Origin: Fonsecaea monophora
Taxonomy: Eukaryota; Ascomycota; Eurotiomycetes; Chaetothyriales; Herpotrichiellaceae
Length of the DNA: 64,000 bases
Direction: 5' to 3'
Assembly (NCBI RefSeq): GCF_001642475.1
Contig: NW_019173936.1
Coordinates: 638,531 to 702,530 of the forward strand
The notes under the pieces were generated by a model. The model had not been told where the DNA came from. It did no database searches and saw only the letters and a list, made by a program, of their open reading frames with translations. Every line of letters begins with the position of its first letter. The stretch's first letter is position 1. Of the stretch, positions 63,337 to 64,000 are shown in pieces. Both the position numbers and the translations under genes were made by a program.

Positions 63337-64000
63337 GGTTAAACCCAGAAATAAATGGCTCGAACAAGTCTTTAATACACTCACAGGTCTGGGGATGTGA
63401 CCCACAGGACAGATGATGAAGAAATGGTTAATTGATGGCGCAGTTCCAGAGTGGCAAGTCTTTGTCCATCCATCCTGTAATAACATCGCAGCGAATTGTG
63501 CCGCGGTTGGTCCTGCCGCTTTATGGAGCGACTTACATAACTACGAAGGTAATGCAGCCTCGTCGGACCCCAGACAAGGCTCGCGCATAATAATCTATGA
63601 TTTATCTCGTTTCATTGCCTCCTACAGCGCCAGGAATCACAAGACCCGGGTTGAGGATTGTTCACAAGTTCATCCTGTGACAAATAATTCCGCACTATCT
63701 CAAACATACCTTGAGATTGATTCCACAAGGCTGGTAATAGACCCAATATCAGAGACAAAGGGCAGCGCGAGTAAAACAGGTGTAGGGGCTGACTTGTAAG
63801 AGGCGAATGTCGAGACTGGTGGTCACTGATCCCCAGGGACTCATCAGGAACGCGCTTCATGCTGGTAACTCCAGCGCCAAGGTAGAATTAGGTGTTTGCA
63901 TTCATTGCGCGTGCTAGCCCCCCACCCCCCCCCCCCTTTTAGTCCCCGGCGTGTCCCCGTACACACACCCCACACATCCGACACCCATCCGACCGCCCAC
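63337..64000. other. Right-end region, no gene seen
   Basis: RING gene promoter and flank. It ends in a strongly C-rich stretch from 63917 with runs of 6 and 12 or more C and CA-rich text. No telomere repeat unit is seen. Confidence 0.45.
63917..63936. repeat. Poly-C tract
   Basis: Near-homopolymer of C interrupted by one A, followed by TTTT. The minus strand has long G-runs that could form a quadruplex. Length is likely sequencing-sensitive. Confidence 0.8.

Noticed and set aside
63917..64000. Telomere at the right end
   Set aside because: No TTAGGG/CCCTAA units; only C-rich low-complexity sequence.
1..64000. tRNA, rRNA, CRISPR array or transposon ends
   Set aside because: No B-box-like cores with matching stems, no regularly spaced identical repeats, and no transposase or reverse transcriptase frames were seen by eye.

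Overview
This window looks like nuclear DNA of a filamentous ascomycete. The genes carry short GT-AG introns (about 45-100 bp) with CTGAC/CTAAC-like branch points, and the families are typically fungal (DUF3433, DUF7719, bZIP-DUF3425-type regulators, TRI12-type transporters, LDB19-type arrestins). The overall protein flavour suggests Eurotiomycetes, possibly a black yeast-like Chaetothyriales member; that placement is inference. I found 24 protein-coding genes, one of them cut by the left edge. I saw no tRNA, rRNA, transposon or CRISPR.

Layout. 1-426: 5' part of a GNAT-like gene. 2.3-7.3 kb: a hexose/quinate-type MFS transporter and a DUF2264 protein, a likely saccharide-use pair. 7.9-30 kb: mostly housekeeping genes: RPA2 and DBP10 (divergent), a DUF7719 membrane protein, an LDB19-type arrestin, a sulfite oxidase, an extended SDR, RAD5 and an NDUFAF6-like gene (divergent), and a CofD-like protein. 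30.6-34.2 kb: a CorA-type metal channel and a small kinase-like protein.

34.4-52.1 kb is an accessory region: two related short-chain dehydrogenases, a bZIP regulator, a TRI12-type 14-TM efflux/uptake carrier, a Baeyer-Villiger-type flavin monooxygenase, a serine beta-lactamase-like esterase and a microsomal cytochrome P450. No PKS, NRPS or terpene synthase is present. The set matches a hydroxylate, oxidise to ketone, insert oxygen, hydrolyse ester/lactone route, so I propose a catabolic or modification cluster for an alicyclic or terpenoid-like ketone. This is the most interesting system in the window.

52.1-64 kb: a four-copy ~80 bp tandem repeat running into the end of a small MGSCC-starting, histidine-rich protein gene; a GAA microsatellite; a large DUF3433 membrane protein; a second bZIP-type regulator; a DUF4743-Nudix hydrolase; a RING-finger protein; and a C-rich terminus. 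Multi-exon genes are given as full spans with exon coordinates in the evidence; these splice models were worked out by hand from frame, GT-AG sites and family similarity.
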